A DNA stretch of 64,000 nt. It comes from Ignavibacteria bacterium UBA7675 (lineage in GTDB: Bacteria > Bacteroidota > Ignavibacteria > Kapaibacteriales > UB7675). Location of the stretch: positions 12,926-76,925 of the forward strand of contig DLHF01000051.1 in assembly GCA_002483085.1 (NCBI GenBank). The letters run 5' to 3'. The notes beneath the pieces are model-generated. The model searched no databases. It worked only from the letters and a program-made list of their open reading frames with translations, and was not told the DNA's origin. The first letter of the stretch is position 1. Each line of letters begins with the position of its first letter. Shown here piece by piece: positions 1-9,091 of this stretch. Both the position numbers and the translations under genes were made by a program.

Positions 1-1344
1 TTCTTTCGCGAAAAATTAGAGCAGAGCCGCAAGCAGTTTGTCACAATGATTAACAGCTTGGCCGAAGTGGTATTTCAGCTTACACCCGAGGGCGATATCA
101 CCTTTATCAATGCAACATGGGAAGAGATAAGCGGCTACTCTGTAAAAAATTCGCTCCTTGTTTCGCTGTATGATTTTGTTCATCCCGACGATGTGGAAGC
201 TCTCGGCGAACATCTTCATATCCTTATTAATAAGGAAGCTACCTCTATAAAATTTGAAGCTCGCTTTATCCACGACAACGAACGGCTGTTCTGGGGCGAG
301 GTGCAACTGCGCTCGCTTTCCGATGAGAGCGACCGGGTAACGGGGTTTGCTGGAACGCTCATTGACATTACACAAAGAAAGCATGCTCAGGAAGAGCTTG
401 AAGTGCGCAGAGAGCGCTTCCAATTGCTCATTGAAACCAGCGATAGTGTGATATTTACTGTCAATGAAATTGGCATTATTCAGTATGCCAGCCCATCCAT
501 TTCCCATGTGCTCGGCTGCACTTCTGCCGAAGATATCGAAGGTCGGTCATTTCTGGCGCTTGTGCATTCCGACGACAGATTTGCTGCAAAATCAGCTCTT
601 GCCTCGGCTGTTACTGGGTCGGAGGCAGCCAGTGCGTTCGAACTGCGTTTCGCAGCCCCTCAGGATCGGTACAGCTACTGCGAAGTCAGTTTTCACAACC
701 TGCTGCATACTCCGGCAGTAGGCGGAGTCGTGGTGACACTTCGCAATATCGACCAGCGCAGGACAATACAACATGAGTTAGAGTTGCACAGTAGTGCTTT
801 GCACGCTTTGCACCAGTCGCTTGTCACGATGCGCACGCGCGAAGGCGATAGCAAGGTCATTGCCGAGTCTCTGGGTATTCTCGCCGCTGCGGTTGGTATT
901 GAGGCCTGTAGTATCCTCTTGTGTTCGGGTGGGGAAGACGAACTTCTATTGGTGCCAATAAGCGAATGGGTATCGGATGCGGATTTCCATCTTCCACATG
1001 AGGAACTCGTTTGCTTGCCACCGGTGTACTGGCTGGACATGCTGGATCGGCGTGTGCCGGTTGTGCTCGACTGGCACACGCCACATGCACCAGTTCGGGA
1101 ATTCCTGGAGCGGTGGGAGATATACAGTCTGCTGGTATTTCCTATTATTTCGGGTGGGCGAACTGTAGGCGTCTTTTATGCGTGCCGCACCAGCGCACGA
1201 GATTGGCTGGAAGTGGAGCAGACCACCTTGGATATCGCTGCTTGGGGGTTGGGATCGCTGCTCAATGGCTTCTCTGGACCTGCTTCGTATATCTCTGCTT
1301 TCTTGCAGGGGACTACCGCAAGGCTGAATCTACCTCCTTTATAG
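1..1344 (+). CDS. PAS-PAS-GAF sensory protein (5' end outside window)
   Basis: The reading frame is open from the first base of the window, so this is the 3' part of a larger gene (447 codons here). Counted from the window edge, a first PAS domain lies at about residues 15-115 (FQLTPEGDITFINATWEEIS, closing with a PAC-like GTLIDITQRK), a second at about 130-240 (VIFTVNEIGIIQYASPS, closing with LRNIDQRR) and a GAF-like domain at about 265-430. The protein ends after the GAF domain without a histidine kinase or GGDEF module, so any output domain must be upstream, or the protein is a pure sensor. It probably binds a small ligand or senses redox state in the cytoplasm. A link to the phosphate operon that follows 350 bp downstream is possible but unsupported. 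Confidence 0.75.
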   Translation, partial: FFREKLEQSRKQFVTMINSLAEVVFQLTPEGDITFINATWEEISGYSVKNSLLVSLYDFVHPDDVEALGEHLHILINKEATSIKFEARFIHDNERLFWGEVQLRSLSDESDRVTGFAGTLIDITQRKHAQEELEVRRERFQLLIETSDSVIFTVNEIGIIQYASPSISHVLGCTSAEDIEGRSFLALVHSDDRFAAKSALASAVTGSEAASAFELRFAAPQDRYSYCEVSFHNLLHTPAVGGVVVTLRNIDQRRTIQHELELHSSALHALHQSLVTMRTREGDSKVIAESLGILAAAVGIEACSILLCSGGEDELLLVPISEWVSDADFHLPHEELVCLPPVYWLDMLDRRVPVVLDWHTPHAPVREFLERWEIYSLLVFPIISGGRTVGVFYACRTSARDWLEVEQTTLDIAAWGLGSLLNGFSGPASYISAFLQGTTARLNLPPL

Positions 1345-1648
1345 GGAGAATAGCGGACACCACCACTGGCTGCGAGTGATGACAGCACAGGGCGCTCCGA
1401 AGCATCTGCTCCATTACTGCGATGTTATCTCTTCATTGTACACCATGGGACGGCGTGTGCTCGTACTCACTGCGAATCTATTGACCGTTTCTGTAGGCTT
1501 GTTGCCGTAATCTATTGAAAAAAAAGAGGTTGTCGGATAGTTGTTGGCTAAATTCAGAGTGCTGAAGATTCCACTCTTGCTGGAGGATTGAATCGCCGCC
1601 ACAGGTATTGTTAAGAAATAGTAACACGAAAATAGCCGTTGAGCTATG

Positions 1649-1656
1649 TAGTTTTG
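1649..1656 (+). promoter_or_regulatory. Candidate -7 element upstream of pstS
   Basis: TAGTTTTG fits the Bacteroidota -7 consensus TAnnTTTG and lies 44 bases before the pstS ATG. No TTG is found at the expected -33 distance, which would suit an activator-dependent promoter. The rest of the 1345-1700 gap shows nothing I can name. The same TAGTTTTG octamer precedes pstC (2569-2576) and, on the other strand, the ferredoxin gene (22521-22528). Confidence 0.35.
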
Positions 1657-1700
1657 TGGAGTATTGAGCTTCAATTGTTCCATTTATCAGGAATGTGTTC

Positions 1701-2531
1701 ATGACCAAGATGCTTGCTGTACTGGCTATGCTACATTTGGTGCTGTTTCCAGCTACTGAAAAAAAGACTGTTACGATTAAAGGTTCGGATACAATGGTGA
1801 TTCTCGTCCAGCGATGGGCAGAGGTTTATGGCTCCCAAAGCACTACTGTGCAGTTTCAAGTGACAGGCGGTGGTTCGGGCACCGGGATTTCCGCACTGCT
1901 GAATGGCACCACCGACATTTGCTCCTCGTCGCGTCCTATCAAACCTACGGAAGTATCTCAGCTCAAGAGCAAGTATAAAAGTAAGGGTGTGGAAGTTGCT
2001 GTAGCCCGCGACGGTATCTCGGTGTATATCCACAAAGACAATCCTGTAAAGAAGTTGACAGTAGCCCAACTGCGGGATATTTTTCTCGGTAAAACTACCA
2101 ACTGGAAACAGGTGGGAGGCCGCGATGCAAAGATCGTGCTTTACAGCCGCGAAAATAACTCCGGAACATATGAGTTTTTCAAAGAGCACGTGCTTGAAAA
2201 GCAGGATTTTGCTCCAGAAGCGCAGCATATGGTTGGCACTGGTGCTCTAGTAAATGCTGTTCGCAAGGACCCCAATGCCATTGGCTATGGTGGCGTAGCC
2301 TATGCCGAAGGTGTCAAAGACCTGATGCTGGCAAAAGATGCGTCGAGTGCATATATCGAACCTACCGAAGCTAATATTCTCAAAGGCACTTACCCTCTCT
2401 CCCGATTTCTCTATTTTTATCTCCGCGAACGCCCGAGTGGTGATGTCAAAAAATTCATCGATTGGGTGCTCAGCAAGGATGGACAAAAGGTAGTAACCGA
2501 AGTTGGCTATATACCTGTTAAGAAGTTTTAA
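1701..2531 (+). CDS. pstS: Phosphate-binding protein PstS
   Basis: Periplasmic phosphate-binding subunit of the high-affinity Pst ABC transporter (276 aa). The N-terminus is a short hydrophobic signal sequence (LAVLAMLHLVLF) without a lipobox cysteine. Phosphate-binding motifs of the PBP family are visible: GSDTM near residue 30, GGGSGTGI near 57, SSRP near 76 and SRENNSGT near 150. The ATG at 1701 is preferred over the upstream GTG at 1695 because an AGGA ribosome site lies about 8 bases before it. It is first of the pstS-pstC-pstA-pstB-phosphoesterase-phoU run, separated from pstC by 119 bp that contain a second candidate -7 element, so pstC may also be transcribed separately. Confidence 0.95.
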   Translation: MTKMLAVLAMLHLVLFPATEKKTVTIKGSDTMVILVQRWAEVYGSQSTTVQFQVTGGGSGTGISALLNGTTDICSSSRPIKPTEVSQLKSKYKSKGVEVAVARDGISVYIHKDNPVKKLTVAQLRDIFLGKTTNWKQVGGRDAKIVLYSRENNSGTYEFFKEHVLEKQDFAPEAQHMVGTGALVNAVRKDPNAIGYGGVAYAEGVKDLMLAKDASSAYIEPTEANILKGTYPLSRFLYFYLRERPSGDVKKFIDWVLSKDGQKVVTEVGYIPVKKF

Positions 2532-2568
2532 CAGAGAAATCTCTATCATTAACCCGTTTCTTCTTCGT

Positions 2569-2576
2569 AGTTTTGT
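2569..2576 (+). promoter_or_regulatory. Candidate -7 element upstream of pstC
   Basis: A second TAGTTTTG octamer, identical to the one before pstS, sits 74 bases before the pstC start in the pstS-pstC gap. There is no clear -33 TTG. It could give separate transcription of the permease genes relative to pstS. Confidence 0.3.
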
Positions 2577-2650
2577 GTCGTTCAACCCGTTGTGCGCTGG
2601 TTTGATCAGAAACGGGATGACCACCTTTTTTTGCGACTTTCCGGGAGTGT

Positions 2651-3892
2651 ATGGAACAGCATATTGATAAAAGTCTGGTAAGAAAAAACAGACGATGGGG
2701 CGAGTGGCTTATCGAAAAAGGCGTAGCTTTTGTCGCGAGTCTGTCGATCATTCTCATCTTTATCATTTTTATCTTCGTCTTTCGGGAAGCCATGCCGCTG
2801 TTTTCTTCAATGTCACTTGAAGAACCGACTGTGGAAGCTCCATCTGGAGCAACGCCCAAAGACGATGTGGTGCCTAATGAAGACCTGACACCGGAGATTT
2901 ACAATCCGGAAGTCTACAACTTAGCTCCGGCTTCCGCAGATGTTCCTGCCGAAACAGCGCCGGAATCCTACGATCCAAACGCGCCGGAATCCTACGATCC
3001 GAATGCCTCTGCCAGCGATGCTTCTTCTGGTTCGACACCGGAGTCCTACGATCCGAACGCCTCTGCCGAGGAAACTTCTACGCAGGAATCTGCTCCTGTA
3101 ACTGGGGATGAACCGGCAATAGAAAGAGAGAATGTATCGCTTGCCAATATTACCGGTACAAACTGGCAGCCTGTGTCAGAGAAGCCAAAGTACGGTATTT
3201 CTACATTGCTTATCGGTACGGCCAAAACAACGATTGTCGCAATTCTGTTTGGTGCCCCTCTCGGTATCCTCGCTGCCTTGTACTCCGCATTTTTCGCTAA
3301 AAAATGGCTGCGTGAGATCATAAAACCCGTCATCGAGATACTCGCCGGGTTTCCGTCGGTAGTCGTGGGTTTTTTCTGCCTCATGGTTGTGGGGTCGTTA
3401 GTCCAATCGTTGTTCGGTCTTGATTTTCGCCTCAATTCCTTTGTAGGCGGGATTGGCTTGGGCATAGCGGTCATTCCGATTGTCTTTACCATTACCGAGG
3501 ACGCGTTGTCTTCGGTGCCACGAGCGCTTCGCGAAGCGTCGCTTGCAGTAGGTGCTACCGAGTGGGAAACTGCTTACAAGGTGATGTTGCCAGCGGCTTT
3601 CCCGGGTGTATTTGCTGCGGTACTGCTGGGCATAGGCCGCGCATTTGGCGAGACAATGATTGCGCTTATGGCTACTGGCAATGCCGCGCTATTCTCCTTC
3701 AACATTTTTGATCCTGCGCGTACATTTGCTGCTACAATTGGCGCTGAGATGGGCGAAGTTGTATGGGGCTCTGTGCACTACAACATGCTCTTTTTCCTTG
3801 GTGCTATTCTGTTTGTGTTCGCCTTTGGCCTCAATACTGTTACTGAGCTTTTTATTAAAGAGCGTCTTATCAAAAAATTTCACGGGAATTAA
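2651..3892 (+). CDS. pstC: Phosphate ABC transporter permease PstC with long periplasmic insertion
   Basis: One of the two membrane subunits of the Pst phosphate importer (413 aa; usual length about 300). A first membrane segment (residues about 25-46, SLSIILIFIIFIFVF) is followed by an unusual Glu/Pro/Ser-rich loop of roughly 115 residues, predicted periplasmic, before the conserved permease domain begins near residue 175 (STLLIGTAKTTIVAILFGAP). The loop contains three copies of PESYDPNA (around residues 104-140) preceded by related PEIYNPEVYN. The ABC-interacting EAA-like loop is present (LREASLAVGATEWETAYKV). It is followed by pstA after 8 bp, so the two are surely co-translated. The insertion is the odd part; the permease itself is typical. 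Confidence 0.93.
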   Translation: MEQHIDKSLVRKNRRWGEWLIEKGVAFVASLSIILIFIIFIFVFREAMPLFSSMSLEEPTVEAPSGATPKDDVVPNEDLTPEIYNPEVYNLAPASADVPAETAPESYDPNAPESYDPNASASDASSGSTPESYDPNASAEETSTQESAPVTGDEPAIERENVSLANITGTNWQPVSEKPKYGISTLLIGTAKTTIVAILFGAPLGILAALYSAFFAKKWLREIIKPVIEILAGFPSVVVGFFCLMVVGSLVQSLFGLDFRLNSFVGGIGLGIAVIPIVFTITEDALSSVPRALREASLAVGATEWETAYKVMLPAAFPGVFAAVLLGIGRAFGETMIALMATGNAALFSFNIFDPARTFAATIGAEMGEVVWGSVHYNMLFFLGAILFVFAFGLNTVTELFIKERLIKKFHGN

Positions 3893-3900
3893 CAGCGAGT

Positions 3901-4800
3901 ATGAACAAACGTGTAGCTGGTTTTTTTGCCGTTGGCTCGACTATTGTCGCCACTGTGTGCATACTCGTCATTTTGTTTGGTATGGCCGGTATGTTCCTTG
4001 TGCAGGGGCTTCCGCACCTCTCTTGGGCCTTTTTCACAGAAGCGCCGCGCAACAACAACACAGAGGGTGGTATCTTTCCTGCTATTTATGGAACGACGCT
4101 GCTGGTGTTTATCATGACGCTTCTCGGCGTTCCGGTTGGGACAATTACAGCTATTTACCTAACAGAATATACAAAGCAGCGTGCATGGCTGCCGCGAGTA
4201 ATCCGTTTTGCGGTCAATACACTTGCCGGTGTGCCGTCCATCGTGTTCGGCTTGTTCGGGCTGGGGTTTTTCGTCCAGTTTCTCGGGCAGGGGGTAGATA
4301 TAGCTTTAGGCAACGATCAGATGGTGTGGGGTAAGCCCGCGCTGGTGTGGGCTGCTGCTACTCTGGCAGTGCTCACGCTGCCTGTGGTGATTGTTTCCGT
4401 AGAAGAAGCATTGCGCGCTGTGCCGCGCGAAGTGCGCGAGGGCAGCTTAGCGCTTGGTGCCACCAAGTGGCAGACTATCTGGAAGGTCGTACTTCCCAAC
4501 TCGGTGACAGGTATTCTCACCGGATCAATTTTGGCAGTAGGGCGTGGTGCTGGCGAAGTGGCGCCAATCTTGTTCACGGGAGCTGTGTATTCGCTTCCGG
4601 AGCTTCCGGATGGACTGTCCGACCAGTTCATGCACCTCGGCTACCATTTGTACGTGCTGGCCACGCAATCGCCTGATGTTGATGCAACTATGCCTTTGCA
4701 ATATGCAACGACGCTCGTACTGCTCGGGCTCACGCTGGTGCTGAATTTTGCAGCAGTTCTTATCCGTTCGCGGCTTCGCAGCAGGCAAATCCGTCTGTGA
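3901..4800 (+). CDS. pstA: Phosphate ABC transporter permease PstA
   Basis: Second membrane subunit of the Pst importer (299 aa, normal length). It has an N-terminal membrane segment, then the BPD_transp domain from about residue 65 (TTLLVFIMTLLGVPVGTITA), with the PstA signature GVPSIVFGLFGLGFFV and the EAA-like coupling loop VREGSLALGATKWQTIWKV that contacts PstB. Starts at an ATG 8 bp after the pstC stop. Pairs with PstC to form the channel and with PstB for ATP hydrolysis. Confidence 0.95.
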   Translation: MNKRVAGFFAVGSTIVATVCILVILFGMAGMFLVQGLPHLSWAFFTEAPRNNNTEGGIFPAIYGTTLLVFIMTLLGVPVGTITAIYLTEYTKQRAWLPRVIRFAVNTLAGVPSIVFGLFGLGFFVQFLGQGVDIALGNDQMVWGKPALVWAAATLAVLTLPVVIVSVEEALRAVPREVREGSLALGATKWQTIWKVVLPNSVTGILTGSILAVGRGAGEVAPILFTGAVYSLPELPDGLSDQFMHLGYHLYVLATQSPDVDATMPLQYATTLVLLGLTLVLNFAAVLIRSRLRSRQIRL

Positions 4801-4858
4801 TGTTTCCCAACGACACACTCTGTATTGTTAATTTCCTATTGTGGCTATTATTGTGGCT

Positions 4859-5623
4859 ATGAAAAAGCACGCAACAAAAATAAAAGCAGACAATCTTTGC
4901 TTCTACTACGGCGAGAAAAAAGCCCTCGATAATGTGTCGATGGATATTCCGGAGCGCGAAGTAACCGCATTTATCGGGCCCTCGGGCTGCGGTAAATCTA
5001 CGTTCTTGCGTACCTTCAACAGGATGAACGACCTCATCGAAAGCGCTCGCGTTGATGGCAGAGTAGAGATTGACGGCAAGAACATCTACGACTCGGACAT
5101 CGACGTCGTAAAGCTCCGCAAACGCGTAGGGATGGTGTTCCAGAAATCGAATCCATTTCCGAAGTCGATTTACGAAAATATTGCTTATGGGCCTCGCCTA
5201 AACGGTATTCGGAATGCGGTAGAACTCGACGAGATTGTAGAAAAAAGCTTGGTGCGGGGTGCGCTCTGGGACGAAGTAAAAGACCGCCTCGACCAGTCGG
5301 CGCTCGGTCTTTCCGGTGGGCAACAGCAGCGCTTGTGTATAGCGCGTGCAGTTGCTGTGGACCCGGATATTCTTCTGATGGACGAGCCTTGCTCGGCGCT
5401 GGACCCGATTTCCACCGCTAAGATTGAGGAGCTTATCCTGGAATTGAAGGATATGTATACGATTGTAATTGTAACGCACAACATGCAACAGGCAGCGCGT
5501 GTGAGCGAGTACACAGCCTTCTTTTACCTTGGAAAGCTGATCGAATACGACCGCACAAAGAAGATTTTTACGAATCCGGCTAAAAAAGAGACGGAGGATT
5601 ACGTCACAGGTAGATTCGGCTAA
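4859..5623 (+). CDS. pstB: Phosphate ABC transporter ATP-binding protein PstB
   Basis: ATPase subunit of the phosphate importer (254 aa from the ATG chosen; a GTG at 4841 in frame is less likely because the conserved part starts after the ATG). Walker A is GPSGCGKST, the Q-loop is [20 protein letters not shown], the ABC signature is LSGGQQQRL, Walker B is [13 protein letters not shown] and the switch histidine lies in [13 protein letters not shown]. PstB-specific features such as FNRMNDL after Walker A and the C-terminal [11 protein letters not shown] are present. The downstream phosphoesterase begins 2 bp after this stop. Confidence 0.96.
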   Translation: MKKHATKIKADNLCFYYGEKKALDNVSMDIPEREVTAFIGPSGCGKSTFLRTFNRMNDLIESARVDGRVEIDGKNIYDSDIDVVKLRKRVGMVFQKSNPFPKSIYENIAYGPRLNGIRNAVELDEIVEKSLVRGALWDEVKDRLDQSALGLSGGQQQRLCIARAVAVDPDILLMDEPCSALDPISTAKIEELILELKDMYTIVIVTHNMQQAARVSEYTAFFYLGKLIEYDRTKKIFTNPAKKETEDYVTGRFG

Positions 5624-5625
5624 TA

Positions 5626-6351
5626 TTGGCAACACGAATCGCTGTCTTTTCCGATATCCATTCAAATATCCACGCTTTAGACGCTGTTCTGGCGGCTATA
5701 AGGAGTTATGCGCCGGATGCGGTGTATTGCCTAGGGGATATTGTAAGCGGCTGCGCATTCCCCAATGAATGTGTGGATAGGGTGCGCTCGCTCGGTATTC
5801 CAGTTATACGGGGAAATCACGACGAAGAAGTAGTACACTTGCGCCGCGCAAGCGGAGTGCTTTCTGTAAAAAATCTCAATACTGCGGCTCGGCTCTGGAC
5901 TGCAGGTGTGCTCGGCAGCGAGCAGGCGAATTGGTTAGAGCAGTTGCCGTTTTCGCTAACAGCAGAGATAGAAGACCTGAAGTTTCGCTTTGTGCATGGA
6001 TCGCCGCGCAGAATAAGCGAAAGTATTTTCCCGCATATATCTGATACTAAGCTGCGGGAGATTGCAAAATCGGCGAAATTCCGGGTTTTGTGCTGCGGTC
6101 ATACACACTATCCTTTTGTAAAATTTCACAAAGGGCGGTGGTATATCAACAGCGGTACTGCCGGAAGACCAAAGATGCGGTCGGCTCTTGTTAATTTTGC
6201 GGTTGTTACTGTGCGCCGCAAGGAAATAGTAGCAGGCTTTCCATTAGTGGCTTATGATGTCGAAGCCGCTGCTCGGAGTATTTTGCAGACATCGCTGCCT
6301 CCTTTTTTTGCTGAAATTATTCGCAGAGGGATCCCGGTACCTCGCAAATAG
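5626..6351 (+). CDS. YfcE/MJ0936-type metallophosphoesterase within the pst operon
   Basis: Calcineurin-like metallophosphoesterase (241 aa). Metal ligands are all visible: FSDIHSNIHAL (D and H), CLGDIVSG (D), IRGNHDE (N and H), VHGSPR (H) and CCGHTHYP (paired H). These proteins hydrolyse phosphodiesters or phosphomonoesters with Mn/Ni; the substrate here cannot be read from sequence. It starts with TTG two bases after the pstB stop, so it is probably translationally coupled, and it sits between pstB and phoU. Its placement suggests a job in phosphate scavenging or signalling, but it has no signal peptide and should be cytoplasmic. Confidence 0.85.
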   Translation: MATRIAVFSDIHSNIHALDAVLAAIRSYAPDAVYCLGDIVSGCAFPNECVDRVRSLGIPVIRGNHDEEVVHLRRASGVLSVKNLNTAARLWTAGVLGSEQANWLEQLPFSLTAEIEDLKFRFVHGSPRRISESIFPHISDTKLREIAKSAKFRVLCCGHTHYPFVKFHKGRWYINSGTAGRPKMRSALVNFAVVTVRRKEIVAGFPLVAYDVEAAARSILQTSLPPFFAEIIRRGIPVPRK

Positions 6352-6422
6352 GTGCCGTTTTCGTAAATTACCCGATGTAATTCCATTTATGGCTTTCGGG
6401 GCAAACGTTAGACGAGGAGAAC

Positions 6423-7139
6423 ATGCATCGTTCGTTTGAAGATGATCTCGATAAATTGCGGACCCGAGTGATCCGCATGGGCAGCATTGTTGAAGAGCAA
6501 GTAGAGTTTGCCTTTCGCGCTCTGATTGAAGGCAATGGCGAACTCGCCAAACTCGTGATGGAGCGCGATGAAAAAGTCGATAAGCTCGATATGAAGATAG
6601 ACAAGCAGTGCCAGAAGATTTTTGCTCTTCACCAGCCGGTGGCGAGCGATCTCAGACTGCTGCTGGTGGCTCTTAAAATTAACAACGAACTGGAACGTAT
6701 TGGCGATCTGGCTTATAATGTAGCACGGGCGTCGCTGAATGTAGTTAATCCTCAGGAGCTCGTGGCGCGCCTTGGCCTTGAACGCATGACCGTAGGGGCG
6801 CATGCGATGGTAAAGAACAGCTTGGACTCTTTTATTAATAGCGATCCAACCTTGGCAAACCAGGTCATGGCTACCGATTTTCGTATCGATGCTCTCGAAC
6901 GCGAGATATCGACGGAAATGATCGCTTTAATGAAGCAGAGTGTCGACCTGATCGAGCCGGGTGTGCAGTTTATTATTATTCTGCGCAACCTCGAACGCAT
7001 GGCAGACCAAGCTACGAATATTGCTGAGAATGTTATCTTTCTCGTAGAGGCTAAGCTCGTGCGCCATGCTACTGGCCCGGATGCCGACGACGATGATATG
7101 CTGCTACAGGGGAATGACGACCCTGATACAGATGCCTAA
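6423..7139 (+). CDS. phoU: Phosphate transport regulator PhoU
   Basis: Two-repeat all-helical PhoU protein (238 aa, normal length) that restrains Pst transport and phosphate signalling when phosphate is plentiful. PhoU metal-binding motifs of the E/DxxxD type are seen in both halves (ERIGDLAYNVAR near residue 80; LERMADQATNIAENV near residue 190). It follows a good ribosome site (GAGGAG before the ATG) and ends the pst run; a strong terminator follows at 7171. No phoR/phoB pair is within this window; the only OmpR-type regulator is at 32.4 kb and is not adjacent. Confidence 0.95.
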   Translation: MHRSFEDDLDKLRTRVIRMGSIVEEQVEFAFRALIEGNGELAKLVMERDEKVDKLDMKIDKQCQKIFALHQPVASDLRLLLVALKINNELERIGDLAYNVARASLNVVNPQELVARLGLERMTVGAHAMVKNSLDSFINSDPTLANQVMATDFRIDALEREISTEMIALMKQSVDLIEPGVQFIIILRNLERMADQATNIAENVIFLVEAKLVRHATGPDADDDDMLLQGNDDPDTDA

Positions 7140-7170
7140 TACAACCAACAGCACAATAATTGAGTAATGC

Positions 7171-7201
7171 AAAGGAGGCCTGATAAGCCTCCTTTTTCTT
7201 T
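7171..7201 (+). terminator. Rho-independent terminator of the pst operon
   Basis: Perfect 9-bp stem AAAGGAGGC / GCCTCCTTT around a 7-base loop, followed by TTTTCTTTTT. It closes the pst operon. The following gap up to 7584 contains no gene or repeat I can support. Confidence 0.9.
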
Positions 7202-7584
7202 TTGCATCAACGAAGCAAATCGGAAATAACGATGGGGTGTAGTGTGCTTGCACAACCCCTTCTTGCGGCACTATTCTGTGCACCGACAGGGCGGTTGGAG
7301 TCGCTACGGGCATTGTTTCGGCTCTGCTCCATCAGCTCTTTTGGGATTGCTTCGCGCCACCGGATAACGCTCTGCGATACAATAAAAGTGAAAAAGAAGG
7401 ATTCTGTGCAAAAATCTGCACTTGTGCGAGTGAATATTTTATGAACTTCTTTTCATAGTTCATTCATTGTCCGTTGTGGAATTTATGTCGTAATTGCAGG
7501 ACACTCAATCGTAGGAGAGTGCTTTAGGCGCTTTTCTGCGGAGTGTAACAGATATTATGTTCCACAACTAACAGGGATTCGCCG

Positions 7585-8331
7585 ATGACAATAGCTCATG
7601 ATTCGCGAAAGTATGTTGTTAAAGCTTTGATCTTTCTCGTAGCACTGCTTACCCTTCTGTCGTTTGGGTATATCGTGCAGGCAGAAGAAGCAAGAGGCGA
7701 AAACGAAACTACTTTTGCCGACACCATGACTGTATCGTCCGAGTCGTTCAATAGTGTTACCAATGAAGCAGTACTGGGAAAAGAAAGCAAGGTAGAGGTA
7801 ATTGAGGCTCCTGTCTTTGAGCAGACAGGCACGGCTTCATGGTACGGCAATAGATTTCACGGACGCCGTACAGCTAGTGGAGAACGATACGACATGCATG
7901 CCTATACGGCGGCGCACAAGAGCTTGCCGTTTGGCACAATTCTCCGGGTGACAAACCTGGACAACAGCAAGAGCGTCCTGGTTCGTGTTAATGATCGCGG
8001 GCCGTTCGTTCGAGGGAGAATCATTGATCTGTCGCGTGTGGCGGCCAAAGAGATTGGTGTAACACTCCATAGAGTAAAAATTGAACAGTTCCTTCCGTCT
8101 TCTCACAATCTGGCACTCGGGTTTCGCTCCGACTGCCTGCCGCTTGAGATCAGTGGACGTATGCTGGCTTCAGCTTCCAAAGCCGATAACTTCAACGAAG
8201 CAATGAAGACCTGGAAAGAGCAGACGAACAAAGGACAGCACACCTTTTTAGTTGTGCAGCCTAACAGCGAGCCCGGCACATCTTCCTATGCGATAGGAAC
8301 CTCTCCGATTACGGAAATAGCTATGCGATGA
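7585..8331 (+). CDS. rlpA: RlpA-like septal ring lytic transglycosylase
   Basis: Exported peptidoglycan-active protein (248 aa). Residues about 12-32 form a signal/anchor segment ([18 protein letters not shown]). The double-psi beta-barrel (DPBB) domain spans about residues 80-165: [54 protein letters not shown]. RlpA cuts glycan strands lacking stem peptides. No SPOR septum-targeting domain follows; the C-terminal 80 residues are not recognisable. Transcribed alone, with a terminator at 8362. Confidence 0.88.
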   Translation: MTIAHDSRKYVVKALIFLVALLTLLSFGYIVQAEEARGENETTFADTMTVSSESFNSVTNEAVLGKESKVEVIEAPVFEQTGTASWYGNRFHGRRTASGERYDMHAYTAAHKSLPFGTILRVTNLDNSKSVLVRVNDRGPFVRGRIIDLSRVAAKEIGVTLHRVKIEQFLPSSHNLALGFRSDCLPLEISGRMLASASKADNFNEAMKTWKEQTNKGQHTFLVVQPNSEPGTSSYAIGTSPITEIAMR

Positions 8332-8361
8332 GCCGCGATTCCTGTAGTAAAATTGGAATGA

Positions 8362-8388
8362 ACCGCCGTATATTACGGCGGTTTTTTT
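8362..8388 (+). terminator. Rho-independent terminator after rlpA
   Basis: 9-bp perfect stem ACCGCCGTA / TACGGCGGT with a 3-base loop followed by six more T. It separates rlpA from the lipoprotein gene at 8405. Confidence 0.9.
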
Positions 8389-8404
8389 ATTTCTGTGAGG
8401 GTCT

Positions 8405-9037
8405 ATGCGCTCTATAGCGATAGGTGGAGCTGTTGCACTCGCTCTTATCTGTGTGTCCTGTTTATCCACTGTGCGAACGAATTACTTTCATGATCGTACC
8501 GCCGAAGAGAAAAAGGTAGAAGACGTGCGCCCCCCGCTGCTGGCGAGTGTGCGGGCAGAACAGCTAAAGCGCGATACAGTGGTCATCGACTACACGACGC
8601 CTTTTCGCCGCCAGACAGGGCAGGCAAACGAGCCGCGTGAACTGCTGCCAGCGGCGCCAGCTATGTCGCTCGTGGAAAGCTATGAAGAAGCGCTCTTGAA
8701 ATTTGACGGCGGCGACTACGATGAAGCCTGCTCCCGGTTTCGCTCTATTGCCGAAACACTGTCGCCAGATGATTCGCTGGCGTATGAAGCCCGCTTTATG
8801 GAAGCCGAGTGCTCAATTACGTCCGGTAAGTCGGTGATAGCACTGTCCACGCTTATTGCGCTATCGCTCGATAACAATACGCCTGCCTCTGTGCTCGAAA
8901 AAGTATTGGTAAGGAAAGGCCAGACTCAATGCCTGCTCGGTGAGTTTGAGAGTGCTGCCAATAGCTTTAGCCAGTTTCGCAGACGCTTTCCGAAGTCTAT
9001 CTATTTGCCACTCGCCAATTGCGAATCAGCGCGTTAG
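8405..9037 (+). CDS. Lipoprotein with TPR-like C-terminal repeats
   Basis: Predicted lipoprotein (210 aa): hydrophobic signal and lipobox LICVSC with Cys at about residue 19. A disordered stretch follows (about 25-90), then an all-helical part with tetratricopeptide-like repeats (EEALLKFDGGDYDEACSRF; GQTQCLLGEFESAANSFSQF), reminiscent of outer-membrane assembly or cell-division coordinator proteins such as YbgF/BamD. GAGGGTCT just before the ATG serves as ribosome site. The exact role is unknown; no partner gene is adjacent. Confidence 0.65.
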   Translation: MRSIAIGGAVALALICVSCLSTVRTNYFHDRTAEEKKVEDVRPPLLASVRAEQLKRDTVVIDYTTPFRRQTGQANEPRELLPAAPAMSLVESYEEALLKFDGGDYDEACSRFRSIAETLSPDDSLAYEARFMEAECSITSGKSVIALSTLIALSLDNNTPASVLEKVLVRKGQTQCLLGEFESAANSFSQFRRRFPKSIYLPLANCESAR

Positions 9038-9091
9038 TAAGCCTCTGTTGCAGTGATAGGCTATGTGGCGATAGTGCAATGGACTCCAGCT

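Noticed and set aside
7270..7330. Possible module B copy (CTGTGCACCGACAGGGCGG)
   Set aside because: Only a short stretch resembles the core and the order of the rest does not fit.
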